From contig NZ_QASA01000001.1 in NCBI RefSeq assembly GCF_003340495.1, positions 3,224,001 through 3,288,000 of the forward strand: 64,000 bases of DNA. The letters are read 5' to 3'. This document shows, piece by piece, positions 56,419 to 63,591 of this stretch; position 1 is the first letter of the stretch, and every line of letters starts with the position of its first letter. Source of the DNA: Adhaeribacter pallidiroseus (GTDB taxonomy: Bacteria > Bacteroidota > Bacteroidia > Cytophagales > Hymenobacteraceae). The notes under the pieces were generated by a model. The model worked only from the letters and a program-made list of their open reading frames with translations. It had not been told where the DNA came from and made no database searches. The position numbers were made by a program, and so were the translations under genes.

Positions 56419-57096
56419 TTATTTGGCGATTAATTGCGTGTGTAAACCGCATTCGGTTTTGTTCATACCAAACCAGCGGCCGTTGCGGTCGTCGAGTAAA
56501 GCATCAACGTCTATTTTGCGGGTGCAAGGCTCGCAACCAATGCTCACGTATCCTTCGCCTTCGAGCGGATGCTTAGGTAATTTATGTAACCGGATGTAGT
56601 CGTATACCATTTTGCTGGTCCAGCCCAGCATCGGGTGGTAGCGCAACACACCGTTAGGCGCTTTTTCTTCGCGCTTCATTTGCGCCCGTACTTTGCTCTG
56701 GTCGCCGCGTACCCCACTGATCCATACATCGTTGCTGGCCAGAATTGGTTCTAAAGGCTGAATTTTGTTTAAATAGCAGCAATAATCCGGGTCGGAGGTA
56801 AAGAGCAAACGGCCGTTAGCATCACGTTGCTGGTATTTTGGCACCGCCGAAAACAAATCGGTAATGTTTAAGCCCAGCAAATCTTTTACCTGTTGCCGGA
56901 ACTCCAGGGTTTCCGGAAAATGGTAACCCGTATTTAAAAAATAAATAGGAATTTCGGACGCCACCTGGCTGATAATGTGCAATAAAGGCATGCTGTTCGT
57001 CTGTAACGACGAAGAAGCAAATATCTTTAAACCGCGTGCTTTATAAGCATCTAAATCCTGACGGATATCTTCGGTTAATTGTTCAAACTCGGTCAT
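56419..57096 (-). CDS. cysH: Adenylylsulfate/phosphoadenylylsulfate reductase
   Basis: The 225-residue protein has the PAPS-reductase fold with IYFLNTGYHFPETLEF (about 50-65). It carries the two Cys pairs of the iron-sulfur type, CC in DYCCYLN (about 105) and CxxC in GCEPCTR (about 190), which mark an APS-reductase-like enzyme with a 4Fe-4S cluster. The catalytic Cys is in KTECGLH near the C-terminus. It reduces activated sulfate to sulfite for cysteine synthesis. The 166 bp before it hold octad arrays and the stop of the previous gene. Confidence 0.94.
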   Translation of the reverse strand: MTEFEQLTEDIRQDLDAYKARGLKIFASSSLQTNSMPLLHIISQVASEIPIYFLNTGYHFPETLEFRQQVKDLLGLNITDLFSAVPKYQQRDANGRLLFTSDPDYCCYLNKIQPLEPILASNDVWISGVRGDQSKVRAQMKREEKAPNGVLRYHPMLGWTSKMVYDYIRLHKLPKHPLEGEGYVSIGCEPCTRKIDVDALLDDRNGRWFGMNKTECGLHTQLIAK

Positions 57097-57114
57097 TTTT
57101 TAAAAATAATGGAT

Positions 57115-57178
57115 TGTTGGATTGTTAAATGGTTAGAAGGTTGAAAAGTTGGAAGGTTGAAATGCTGAATTGTTAATA
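57115..57178. repeat. Eight-unit degenerate octad array in the cys operon (left arm)
   Basis: Eight 8-bp units such as TGTTGGAT, GGTTAGAA and GGTTGAAA follow one another in register between the MoeZ-like gene and cysH. They are opposed to the array at 57203-57263 and may pair with it. Confidence 0.82.
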
Positions 57179-57202
57179 GGTATACATGTTTCAATCAATT
57201 AA

Positions 57203-57263
57203 AACTTTCCAACCTTTTAACCTTGCAACTTTCTAACCATTATTTAACCTGTAACCTGTAACT
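57203..57263. repeat. Octad-then-heptad array (right arm) at the end of the MoeZ-like gene
   Basis: Five 8-bp units (AACTTTCC, AACCTTTT type) are followed by three 7-bp units (TTTAACC, TGTAACC, TGTAACT), so the period changes within one array. The last unit touches the stop codon of the MoeZ-like gene. Confidence 0.8.
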
Positions 57264-58405
57264 TAGTATTTAGCCATAGTGGGATCAATTTCGTTGGCCC
57301 AGGCCAGAATGCCACCTTTTAGGTTATACAGATTTTTAAAACCGTATTTCTTCTCTAGAGCTGCAATTGCTTTCGCGCTCCGAACCCCGGAACGGCAATG
57401 CAAAACTACGTTTTTATCGGAAGCAATTTTATCAATAGCAGTTTCTACTTCAGCCAGCGGTATTAATTCGCCGTGTAAGTTCGCAATTTCGTATTCGTAA
57501 GGCTCGCGCACGTCAATCAACTGGAAATCGGTGTGGTTTTCCTGCCATTCGTGCAAATCACTTACCGAAATTTCTTTTACTTTTTCCTTTTCGTCTTCGT
57601 CATCGGCACCAATACCGCAGAAGAATTCGTAGTCAATCAGTTCAGTTATGGGTTTGTTGTCCGGATCTTTGTGCACTTTTAATACCCGGGTTTCGAATAC
57701 GGCGGCATCAAATAAGAATAACCTGCCGGATAATGGCTCACCTACGCCGGTTAAAACTTTAATAACTTCGTTGGCTTGCAAAGAACCAATTATACCGGGC
57801 AACACGCCCAATACGCCTCCTTCGGCGCAACTCGGCACTAAGCCGGGCGGCGGTGGAGTCGGGAATAAATCGCGGTAATTAGGCCCGGTTTTACCTTCGG
57901 CATCGGTGTAGTTAAATACCGAAACTTGCCCTTCGAAGCGGAAAATAGAACCGTACACGTTGGGTTTGTTTAAAATAACGCAGGCATCGTTTACCAAATA
58001 GCGGGTCGGAAAATTATCGGTACCGTCGGCTACTAAATCATAGTCCCGGATAATATCCAGCGCATTTTCGGAAGTTAACCGTTCGTTGTGCACGATAAAG
58101 TTTACGTGCGGGTTTAAAGCCGCCAAACGATCTTTCGCCGCTTCTACTTTCGGGCGGCCCACATCGGCTACACTAAATAAAACCTGGCGCTGCAAGTTGC
58201 TATCGTCTACCACGTCGAAGTCCAGGATACCAATAGTACCCACGCCGGCCGCGGTTAAATACAACAACAAAGGGCTGCCTAAACCCCCGGTGCCCACTAC
58301 CAAAACTTTGGCAGCTTTTAAACGGCGCTGACCTTCAATATTAAATTCCGGTATTATCAAATGGCGGCTGTACCGCTCTAATTCTTGTTTATTAAAAGTT
58401 ACCAT
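57263..58405 (-). CDS. MoeZ-like ThiF/E1 adenylyltransferase with C-terminal rhodanese domain
   Basis: The 380-residue protein activates and sulfurates a ubiquitin-like sulfur carrier. The E1 part (about 1-265) has the ATP site VVGTGGLGSPLLLYL, the metal site DVVDDSNLQRQ and the Cys segment PSCAEGGVLGVLPG. It reads NYRDLFP where classical MoeB has the zinc CYRC, the form I recall from mycobacterial MoeZ. The rhodanese part (about 285-378) has active-site Cys in VLHCRSGVRS. MoeZ is the enzyme that thiocarboxylates CysO in mycobacteria, and a CysO-like gene lies upstream here. Confidence 0.9.
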   Translation of the reverse strand: MVTFNKQELERYSRHLIIPEFNIEGQRRLKAAKVLVVGTGGLGSPLLLYLTAAGVGTIGILDFDVVDDSNLQRQVLFSVADVGRPKVEAAKDRLAALNPHVNFIVHNERLTSENALDIIRDYDLVADGTDNFPTRYLVNDACVILNKPNVYGSIFRFEGQVSVFNYTDAEGKTGPNYRDLFPTPPPPGLVPSCAEGGVLGVLPGIIGSLQANEVIKVLTGVGEPLSGRLFLFDAAVFETRVLKVHKDPDNKPITELIDYEFFCGIGADDEDEKEKVKEISVSDLHEWQENHTDFQLIDVREPYEYEIANLHGELIPLAEVETAIDKIASDKNVVLHCRSGVRSAKAIAALEKKYGFKNLYNLKGGILAWANEIDPTMAKY

Positions 58406-58500
58406 TTTAGTAGGTATTAACTTTTTAAGTATAATTAACCAGATTACTCTGGCATTTTTTAAATTTTAATCTTGAGGGGATGCTTGTAAATCAGCAAAAT

Positions 58501-58779
58501 TTACTTGCTACCACCGGCAATGGCCGGGATAATACTGATCACGGAGTTTTCCTGCACAGCGGTTTGCTCGTTTTGTAAGGCCTTAATGTCCTCGTCGCCG
58601 AGGTATAAGCGCACAAACTTACGCACCTGCCCCGCATCGTCGAAAATATGTTTTTTTATTTCCGGGTGCGTCTCTGCTAAACTTTGCAGACTTTCCAACA
58701 CGTTAGAGCCGTTGGTTTCAATGGTGGCCTGGTTGCCGGTAAACTTCCGGAGGGGCGTAGGAATGATAATTTTTGCCAT
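58501..58779 (-). CDS. MoaD/ThiS-family ubiquitin-like sulfur carrier, CysO-like, with C-terminal GG-SK
   Basis: The 92-residue protein starts MAKIIIPTPLRKFTGNQATIE and ends AIAGGSK. Sulfur carriers of this family must end in Gly-Gly to be adenylated and thiocarboxylated. Here two further residues (Ser-Lys) follow the GG and would need removal. The JAMM protease gene immediately upstream (1 bp gap) could do this. Together with MoeZ-like and CysM-like enzymes it should form a CysO-type cysteine pathway. Confidence 0.88.
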   Translation of the reverse strand: MAKIIIPTPLRKFTGNQATIETNGSNVLESLQSLAETHPEIKKHIFDDAGQVRKFVRLYLGDEDIKALQNEQTAVQENSVISIIPAIAGGSK

Positions 58780-58780
58780 T

Positions 58781-59218
58781 TTAGTTATGGTGAATAAAAT
58801 TTTGGTTTTGTAAAATAGATTCTTCTTCGAACTGATTCGCCTCGTTTAACTGCCACGAAGTTAAGTCAGCTACTTTGCCCTCTCTAACTGACACAATAAT
58901 GTAAGAGAAATACGGCACGGCCTGGTTTAAATCGTGCTCCGATGGCCGGGCTGGATGATCGGGATGAGAGTGATACACTCCTAATAAACTAGTGTTGTTC
59001 TCCAGCGCATATTTTTCGGCTCGCATGTAATCAACCGGAGAAATCTCGAAACGGCGGCGTTTATCGCCATTTTTGCTGTTAATTACCGGCACGGTTTCCT
59101 GCACCAATCGTACCTCGGTTTCGTGGCCGTACAAAAAACCGCAGCATTCATCCGGATAAATCTCGGTGGCGTGTTCCTGAATCAGGCGCTGGGCGGTTTC
59201 GGTGAGTTGTAATTTCAT
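58781..59218 (-). CDS. Mec-like JAMM zinc metalloprotease (M67)
   Basis: The 145-residue protein has the JAMM zinc motif HSHPDHPARPSEHD (HxH-x7-SxxD; about residues 82-95) with an upstream catalytic Glu in YPDECCGFLYG near 21-31. Mec proteases release cysteine from the CysO carrier in mycobacteria. The gene is between the CysM-like gene and the carrier gene, matching mec-cysO-cysM. It could also trim the SK tail of the carrier. Confidence 0.9.
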   Translation of the reverse strand: MKLQLTETAQRLIQEHATEIYPDECCGFLYGHETEVRLVQETVPVINSKNGDKRRRFEISPVDYMRAEKYALENNTSLLGVYHSHPDHPARPSEHDLNQAVPYFSYIIVSVREGKVADLTSWQLNEANQFEEESILQNQNFIHHN

Positions 59219-59276
59219 TTATGTAAAAACTGTGTTTTTTTAAATTTTTAACCAGAGCGTAATCAAAGTCTAAAGT

Positions 59277-60209
59277 CTAAAACAGCGACTTTAATACTTC
59301 GGCGTATTTTTCGGCATTGTCCGGGAAAACCGTTACGATTACTCCTTCTTCGATGCTATCGGCCACTTTAATGGCACCCGCTAAATTAGCGGCGGCCGAA
59401 GGACTAATTAACAATCCTTCTTTTTGCGCAACTTTCTGAATTAAGTCGAAAGCCTCGTAGGTATCAATCGCCAGATTTTGATTAGCAATAGTAGCATCGT
59501 AAATCTTCGGAACCCGCGCGGTTTCCAGGTGCTTCCACCCTTCCAGACCGTGCATGGCGGCATCGGGTTGCAACGATATTAATTCGATTTCTGGATTTAA
59601 CTCTTTCAGCTTGCGGCTAGTGCCGGTAAACGTACCCGTAGTGCCTAAACCGGCCACAAAGTGGGTAATCTCCCCTTTGGTTTGCCGGAAAATTTCGTTA
59701 GCCGTGGTATGGTAATGGGCTTGCCAGTTACTTTGGTTACCGTATTGATCGGCGTAGAAATACCGGTCCGGGTAATCAGAATATAACTGTTTGGCAATTT
59801 CCTGCGCTTCGTCTGTGGAGCCGAAACGGGAAGTATACACGATGTTAGCGCCGAAAGCTTTTAGTAAGGTTTTCCGTTCTTCGGAAGCATTTTCGGGTAA
59901 GCAAATAGTAACCGGAATTTGTATGGCAGCGCCAATAGCGGCGTAGGCAATGGCCGTATTACCGCTCGAAGCATCCAGTAAAGATTGACCGGGTTGTAAT
60001 TGGCCGCTTTTCACCGCATCCTGAATAATCCGGAAAGCTGGCCGGGCTTTCACGCTGCCGCCTAGTTGTTGCCACTCTAGTTTCGCGTAAATTTTAACGC
60101 CCGGTTTGCTGTAAGCCCGGGTAATCGGGAACAAAGGCGTATTGCCTATAAAAGAACTTAAAGTACTTAGTTGCTCTTGTAAATCTTGCGTTTCGGCGGT
60201 GAGTAACAT
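59277..60209 (-). CDS. cysM: Cysteine synthase, CysM-like PLP enzyme
   Basis: The 310-residue PLP enzyme has the Lys site GGSVKARPA (about 50-58), the substrate Ser loop DASSGNTAIAY (about 80-90) and the phosphate-binding GLGTTGTFTG (about 186-195). Length fits CysM. It converts an activated serine and either sulfide or a sulfur-carrier thiocarboxylate to cysteine. Given the MoeZ/CysO/Mec neighbours I favour the carrier-dependent version. It is the first structural gene after the double attenuator, 38 bp past the second terminator. The TAG stop overlaps a short heptad-like tract (about 59266-59282). Confidence 0.93.
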   Translation of the reverse strand: MLLTAETQDLQEQLSTLSSFIGNTPLFPITRAYSKPGVKIYAKLEWQQLGGSVKARPAFRIIQDAVKSGQLQPGQSLLDASSGNTAIAYAAIGAAIQIPVTICLPENASEERKTLLKAFGANIVYTSRFGSTDEAQEIAKQLYSDYPDRYFYADQYGNQSNWQAHYHTTANEIFRQTKGEITHFVAGLGTTGTFTGTSRKLKELNPEIELISLQPDAAMHGLEGWKHLETARVPKIYDATIANQNLAIDTYEAFDLIQKVAQKEGLLISPSAAANLAGAIKVADSIEEGVIVTVFPDNAEKYAEVLKSLF

Positions 60210-60246
60210 ATTTTAAAAATTTAAGTCAGAAGAATTATTTAAAAAA

Positions 60247-60286
60247 AGAAATAAAAAAAGCCTTTCCGGGAGTCCAAGAAAGGCTT
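60247..60286 (-). terminator. Attenuator terminator 2, before cysM
   Basis: On the minus strand the 9-bp stem AAGCCTTTC (60278-60286) with GAAAGGCTT (60258-60266) is followed by seven T residues. Its 5' arm lies in 60278-60290, which can instead pair with the end of leader 2 (60322-60334). Confidence 0.88.
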
Positions 60287-60307
60287 GATGATAGACGTAT
60301 GTACAAA

Positions 60308-60394
60308 TTAACACGCAGCCGCATCAAGGCTTCCCCGGGGGCAAGCACAGCAACAGCAACACGCCGCATAGTTAATTATAAATTGTCCGTTCAT
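60308..60394 (-). CDS. Cysteine-rich leader peptide 2
   Basis: A 28-codon ORF starts at ATG 60394 (MNGQFIINYAA), then has five Cys codons in a row, Ala, another Cys, and ends PRGSLDAAAC. Seven of 28 codons are Cys, which is extreme for any protein. A longer frame upstream is open but would run backwards through terminator 1, so the short ORF is preferred. Stalling on the Cys run when charged tRNA-Cys is low would leave 60322-60334 free to pair with the terminator arm at 60278-60290 and stop termination. Confidence 0.85.
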   Translation of the reverse strand: MNGQFIINYAACCCCCACPRGSLDAAAC

Positions 60395-60417
60395 TTTAAT
60401 TTCTTTTAGTACATAAA

Positions 60418-60451
60418 CAAAAAAAGCCTTCCCAAGTTTCGGAAAGGCTTT
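60418..60451 (-). terminator. Attenuator terminator 1, between leaders 1 and 2
   Basis: On the minus strand the stem AAAGCCTTTCC (60441-60451) pairs with GGGAAGGCTTT (60423-60433), 11 bp with one wobble, followed by a T run of seven. Its 5' arm (60439-60450) is also complementary over 12 bp to the end of leader 1 (60487-60498). Confidence 0.88.
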
Positions 60452-60474
60452 TATATTCTTGCTTTTTTTAATTT

Positions 60475-60573
60475 TTATAAAACAGCAAACCTTTCCGAGA
60501 GTGTAAACGCCGCGCAACAGCAACCTGCCAGCGCATTGTTAACAACCGAAAAAGTATTATTTGCTTTCATCAT
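60475..60573 (-). CDS. Cysteine-rich leader peptide 1
   Basis: A 32-codon ORF starts at ATG 60573 (a second ATG follows at once), reads MMKANNTFSVVNNALAG, then three Cys codons in a row, and ends AAFTLSERFAVL. The start lies about 10 nt after the predicted transcription start, so the mRNA is nearly leaderless. Codons after the Cys run (60487-60498) can pair with the 5' arm of terminator 1. A ribosome stalled at Cys would leave that segment free and block termination, while a ribosome reaching the stop would cover part of it. Confidence 0.83.
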   Translation of the reverse strand: MMKANNTFSVVNNALAGCCCAAFTLSERFAVL

Positions 60574-60588
60574 TTATTTTAATTGCGG

Positions 60589-60619
60589 CAAAGGTAAAAA
60601 ACAAAACCAAAGCACCAAA
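60589..60619 (-). promoter_or_regulatory. Promoter of the cys attenuator operon
   Basis: On the minus strand a -33 TTTG (60616-60619), a 19-nt spacer and a -7 element TACCTTTG (60589-60596) form a full match to the Bacteroidota promoter consensus. The start is expected near 60583, about 10 nt before leader 1. Confidence 0.78.
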
Positions 60620-60659
60620 TTATTTACACAAAATTAATGCCGTAACTATACGGCTATTT

Positions 60660-61439
60660 TTACTGCCAAGCGGTGCATAAAAAGCTGCCATTCAGCAAAG
60701 AAGGTTTATTGTACGTAAACGGCTCGCCATCTGGTCCGGTTACTTTGCCACCCGCTTGCGCCAAAATGGCGTGTCCGGCCGCCGTATCCCATTCCATGGT
60801 AGGTCCATGCCGGAAATACAGTTGCGCCTTCCCTTCCGCGATTAAACAAAACTTTAAAGAAGATCCAACACGAATTTCATCAGCAACTGAAAACTGGTTT
60901 AAAAAGGCTATTTCTTCAGGAGCACCATGCGAACGGCTTTTTACCGCTATTAATGTATCCGTTTTTCCAATTACTGCCAGCTTTACCGATTCCTGATTAC
61001 CTTTTACTTTATAAGCTCCGTTCTGCCCATCGGTAAAGTAAAGCTCGTCGGTAACGGGGGCATAAATAACTCCGGCTACCGGAGTAGTTCCTACTATCAA
61101 AGCAATATTTACCGTGAATTCGCCATTGCGGCTGATGAACTCTTTGGTACCATCCAGGGGGTCTACGCACCAATACAAAGGCCAGGCTTGCCGCTCTTCG
61201 TAGGGCACCATTTTTCCTTCTTCAGATAAAACAGGCACATTGGGGGTCAAAACTGCCAATCTGACCGAAATTAAATCATTCGCGGCTTGGTCGGCCTGCG
61301 TGAGTGGTGATTGATCGCTTTTTAAAGTTATCAGGGTAAAACTAGCGGGCTGATTATAAATTTGCATGATAGCCTCACCGGCCTTTTTAGCTATTAGTAA
61401 CAATTCGGGCATTAAAGCAGAAACATCAATGGCAGCCAT
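60660..61439 (-). CDS. cysQ: 3'(2'),5'-bisphosphate nucleotidase CysQ
   Basis: CysQ hydrolyses PAP made by PAPS reductase to AMP, which supports sulfate assimilation. I start it at ATG 61439 (MAAIDVSALMPELLL, 259 residues) because the upstream TTG 61466 lies inside the promoter. It has the inositol-phosphatase fold with DQSPLTQADQAAND (about 44-57), LSEEGK near 74, metal site VDPLDGTKEF (about 93-102) and WDTAAGHAILAQAGG near 212. It shares the strand with the attenuator operon, but is separated from it by the operon's own promoter. Confidence 0.95.
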   Translation of the reverse strand: MAAIDVSALMPELLLIAKKAGEAIMQIYNQPASFTLITLKSDQSPLTQADQAANDLISVRLAVLTPNVPVLSEEGKMVPYEERQAWPLYWCVDPLDGTKEFISRNGEFTVNIALIVGTTPVAGVIYAPVTDELYFTDGQNGAYKVKGNQESVKLAVIGKTDTLIAVKSRSHGAPEEIAFLNQFSVADEIRVGSSLKFCLIAEGKAQLYFRHGPTMEWDTAAGHAILAQAGGKVTGPDGEPFTYNKPSLLNGSFLCTAWQ

Positions 61440-61463
61440 AAATCTGATTTTTAAAAATTTAGG

Positions 61464-61494
61464 CAAAAGTAAACGGATTTAAGCGGCAGCCAAG
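61464..61494 (-). promoter_or_regulatory. Promoter of cysQ
   Basis: On the minus strand CTTG (61491-61494), a 19-nt spacer and TACTTTTG (61464-61471) match the Bacteroidota consensus with one difference in the -33 box. The start would be near 61458, about 19 nt before ATG 61439. Confidence 0.65.
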
Positions 61495-61678
61495 CTTCGT
61501 TAATTTAAAATTAAGCCCAGGAGTGTTTCATCGGATTTACAGAATGTAAATTTTTAAAAACCGGATATTTACCCCTCGCCTATTAATCCTGCAAACAGCT
61601 AAATTTTCAAGTTCTTAATTATTTTAAACATGTTACCGAAATACCGCTTAATTTAGCCGCGAATTTTTCAGGAAATAT

Positions 61679-62287
61679 ATGGCAGAAAATATTCACCCGA
61701 TTTTTGACTCAACGCTCACCCGGGCCAGCAAAGAAGAACTGCTGCGCCAACGGGCTATAGTTGTTTGGATGGTGGGCTTGTCCGGTTCGGGTAAAAGTAC
61801 TTTGGCGAAAGGGTTGGAACTTGCCCTGCACCAGCGCGGGCACCTCACCCAACTACTCGACGGCGATAATTTGCGCAGCGGCATTAATAATAATTTAGGT
61901 TTTAGCGATGCCGACCGTTTAGAAAATATTCGCCGGTCCGCCGAAACAGCCAAGTTGTTTTTAAATGCCGGTTTAGTAACCATTTGTTCACTTATCAGCC
62001 CCACCGCCGAAATCCGGAATATGGCAAAAAACATTATCGGCGAAGCTGACTTTTACGAAGTGTACATCAACGCGCCTTTTGAAGTTTGCGCGCAACGCGA
62101 TGTAAAAGGTTTGTACAAAAAAGCGCTGAATGGCGAGATCAAGAATTTTACTGGCCTGGATGCACCCTTTGAAGAACCCCAAAACCCTGACCTGGAGATT
62201 CGTACCGACCAGGAAGACTACGCGGTTAGCTTGCAAAAGCTTTTGGATGCTATTGTACCCCGCATTACCTTTGCCGCTTTAGGTTAA
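61679..62287 (+). CDS. cysC: Adenylylsulfate kinase
   Basis: The 202-residue enzyme phosphorylates APS to PAPS. It has the P-loop GLSGSGKSTLAKGLE (about 33-47), the APS-site LLDGDNLRSGINNNLGFSDADRLENIRR near 60-87, and ICSLISPTAE near 103. Start ATG 61679. It is divergent from cysQ across a 239-bp gap in which I found no clear promoter. With CysC present and a CysH of the iron-sulfur type, either APS or PAPS could be the reductase substrate. Confidence 0.95.
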   Translation: MAENIHPIFDSTLTRASKEELLRQRAIVVWMVGLSGSGKSTLAKGLELALHQRGHLTQLLDGDNLRSGINNNLGFSDADRLENIRRSAETAKLFLNAGLVTICSLISPTAEIRNMAKNIIGEADFYEVYINAPFEVCAQRDVKGLYKKALNGEIKNFTGLDAPFEEPQNPDLEIRTDQEDYAVSLQKLLDAIVPRITFAALG

Positions 62288-62342
62288 GTTTTAAGGTTAG
62301 AAAGTTGAAAGGTTATAATGTTAGAAGGTTTTAAGGTTGGGA
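62288..62342. repeat. Degenerate octad array after cysC (left arm)
   Basis: After the cysC stop a 7-bp piece and six 8-bp units (GGTTAGAA, AGTTGAAA, GGTTATAA type) run in register. They are opposed to the array at 62375-62446. Confidence 0.78.
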
Positions 62343-62374
62343 AATTAAAAATTTAAAAAATCAGCTAAGATTAT

Positions 62375-62487
62375 GCTTTCAACCATTATTGCAATCAACA
62401 GTTCAACTCTTAAGCAATTCAGCACTTAAACAATTCAACAATAAAATAAAACTATGGTCCGTCGACCATGGACTATGGACTAAATTA
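62375..62487. repeat. Octad array followed by heptad units before cysD
   Basis: Nine 8-bp units (for example GCAATCAA, CAATTCAG, CAATTCAA; 62375-62446) are followed by five 7-bp units (TATGGTC, CGTCGAC, CATGGAC, TATGGAC, TAAATTA; 62453-62487). The heptads supply an in-frame ATG at 62468, 21 bp before the natural cysD start. Confidence 0.82.
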
Positions 62488-62488
62488 C

Positions 62489-63394
62489 ATGTATTCCTAT
62501 AAACTTAGTTATCTAAAGCAACTCGAAGCCGAATCTATATTTTTGATTCGGGAAGCCGTGGCGCAATTTGAAAATCCGGTATTGCTGTTCTCCGGTGGCA
62601 AAGACTCTATTGTAATGGCGCATTTGGCCCGCAAAGCTTTCTGGCCCAGTAAGTTGCCCTTCCCGATGTTGCACGTGGATACCGGCCACAACTTTCCCGA
62701 AACGATTGAATTCCGGGATTACCTGGTAAATAAAATTGGGGCCCGCCTGATTGTGCGTACCGTGCAGGAATCCATTGATAATGGTTTGGCCCAGGAAGAA
62801 AAAGGCCCGAACCCCAGCCGCAACGGTTTGCAAACCATAACGCTGCTCAGCGCCATCGAAGAATTTAAGTTTGATGCTGCTTTTGGGGGTGCCCGCCGCG
62901 ACGAAGAAAAAGCCCGTGCCAAAGAACGGTTCTTTTCGCACCGCGACGAATTTGGTCAGTGGGACCCCAAAAATCAACGCCCCGAGTTGTGGCATTTATA
63001 CAACGGCCGTAAAAACGTGGGCGAACATTTCCGGGTGTTCCCGCTCAGTAACTGGACCGAACTGGATATCTGGCAGTACATTGCTTCCGAAAATTTAGAA
63101 ATTCCGAGCATCTACTTCTCGCACCAGCGCGAAATTGTAAACCGCCAGGGCGTTTTATTGGCTAAATCGGAATATATTTCTTTGTTAAAGAATGAACAGT
63201 ACGAAGAACAAACCGTTCGTTTCCGGACCGTCGGCGACATGACATGTACGGGAGCGGTTTTTTCGCCGGCCAATACCATTGAAGACATTATTGCCGAAGT
63301 AGCCGCCGCCCGGGTTACCGAACGCGCCGCTCGCGCCGACGACCAGCGTTCGGAAGCGGCCATGGAAGACCGCAAAAAACAAGGCTATTTTTAA
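62489..63394 (+). CDS. cysD: Sulfate adenylyltransferase subunit 2
   Basis: CysD is the ATP-pyrophosphatase subunit of ATP sulfurylase. I start it at ATG 62489 (MYSYKLSYLKQLEAESI), since the earlier ATG 62468 comes from a heptad array. It has the PP-loop LFSGGKDSIVM (about 35-45), HVDTGHNFPETIEFRD near 61-76, and AFGGARRDEEKARAKERFFS near 133-152. Length 301 residues, normal. CysN follows 197 bp downstream, with repeat arrays in the gap. Confidence 0.96.
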   Translation: MYSYKLSYLKQLEAESIFLIREAVAQFENPVLLFSGGKDSIVMAHLARKAFWPSKLPFPMLHVDTGHNFPETIEFRDYLVNKIGARLIVRTVQESIDNGLAQEEKGPNPSRNGLQTITLLSAIEEFKFDAAFGGARRDEEKARAKERFFSHRDEFGQWDPKNQRPELWHLYNGRKNVGEHFRVFPLSNWTELDIWQYIASENLEIPSIYFSHQREIVNRQGVLLAKSEYISLLKNEQYEEQTVRFRTVGDMTCTGAVFSPANTIEDIIAEVAAARVTERAARADDQRSEAAMEDRKKQGYF

Positions 63395-63397
63395 TAG

Positions 63398-63585
63398 TAG
63401 TCCAGGGTCAATAGACTATAGTTTAGATTTTTTAAATTTAAAAAAGTTTAACGGTAATTGCTGAATAGTTAATTGGTTAGCTTAGTAAATTCTTTTTAAC
63501 CTTCCAACTTTTAACCTTTCAACTTTCCAACCTTTAAACTTTCTAACCCTTAAACTTGCAACTTGTAACCTGCAACTTGCAACCC
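63398..63585. repeat. Heptad and octad arrays between cysD and cysN
   Basis: Four 7-bp units (TAGTCCA, GGGTCAA, TAGACTA, TAGTTTA) start 3 bp after the cysD stop. At 63493-63585, repeated AAC-ended units step by 8 bp (with one step of 7) and then by 7 bp to the end, 6 bp before the cysN ATG. The middle (about 63426-63492) is less regular. Confidence 0.75.
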
Positions 63586-63591
63586 ATTAAA

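Noticed and set aside
60395-60523. Longer N-terminal extension of leader peptide 2
   Set aside because: The frame is open through terminator 1 but would hide it. The short ORF from ATG 60394 follows the expected leader design.
60210-60660. SAM or other riboswitch upstream of cysM
   Set aside because: All structure found is explained by two leader ORFs, two terminators and their antiterminator pairings. No SAM-II-like pseudoknot was recognised.
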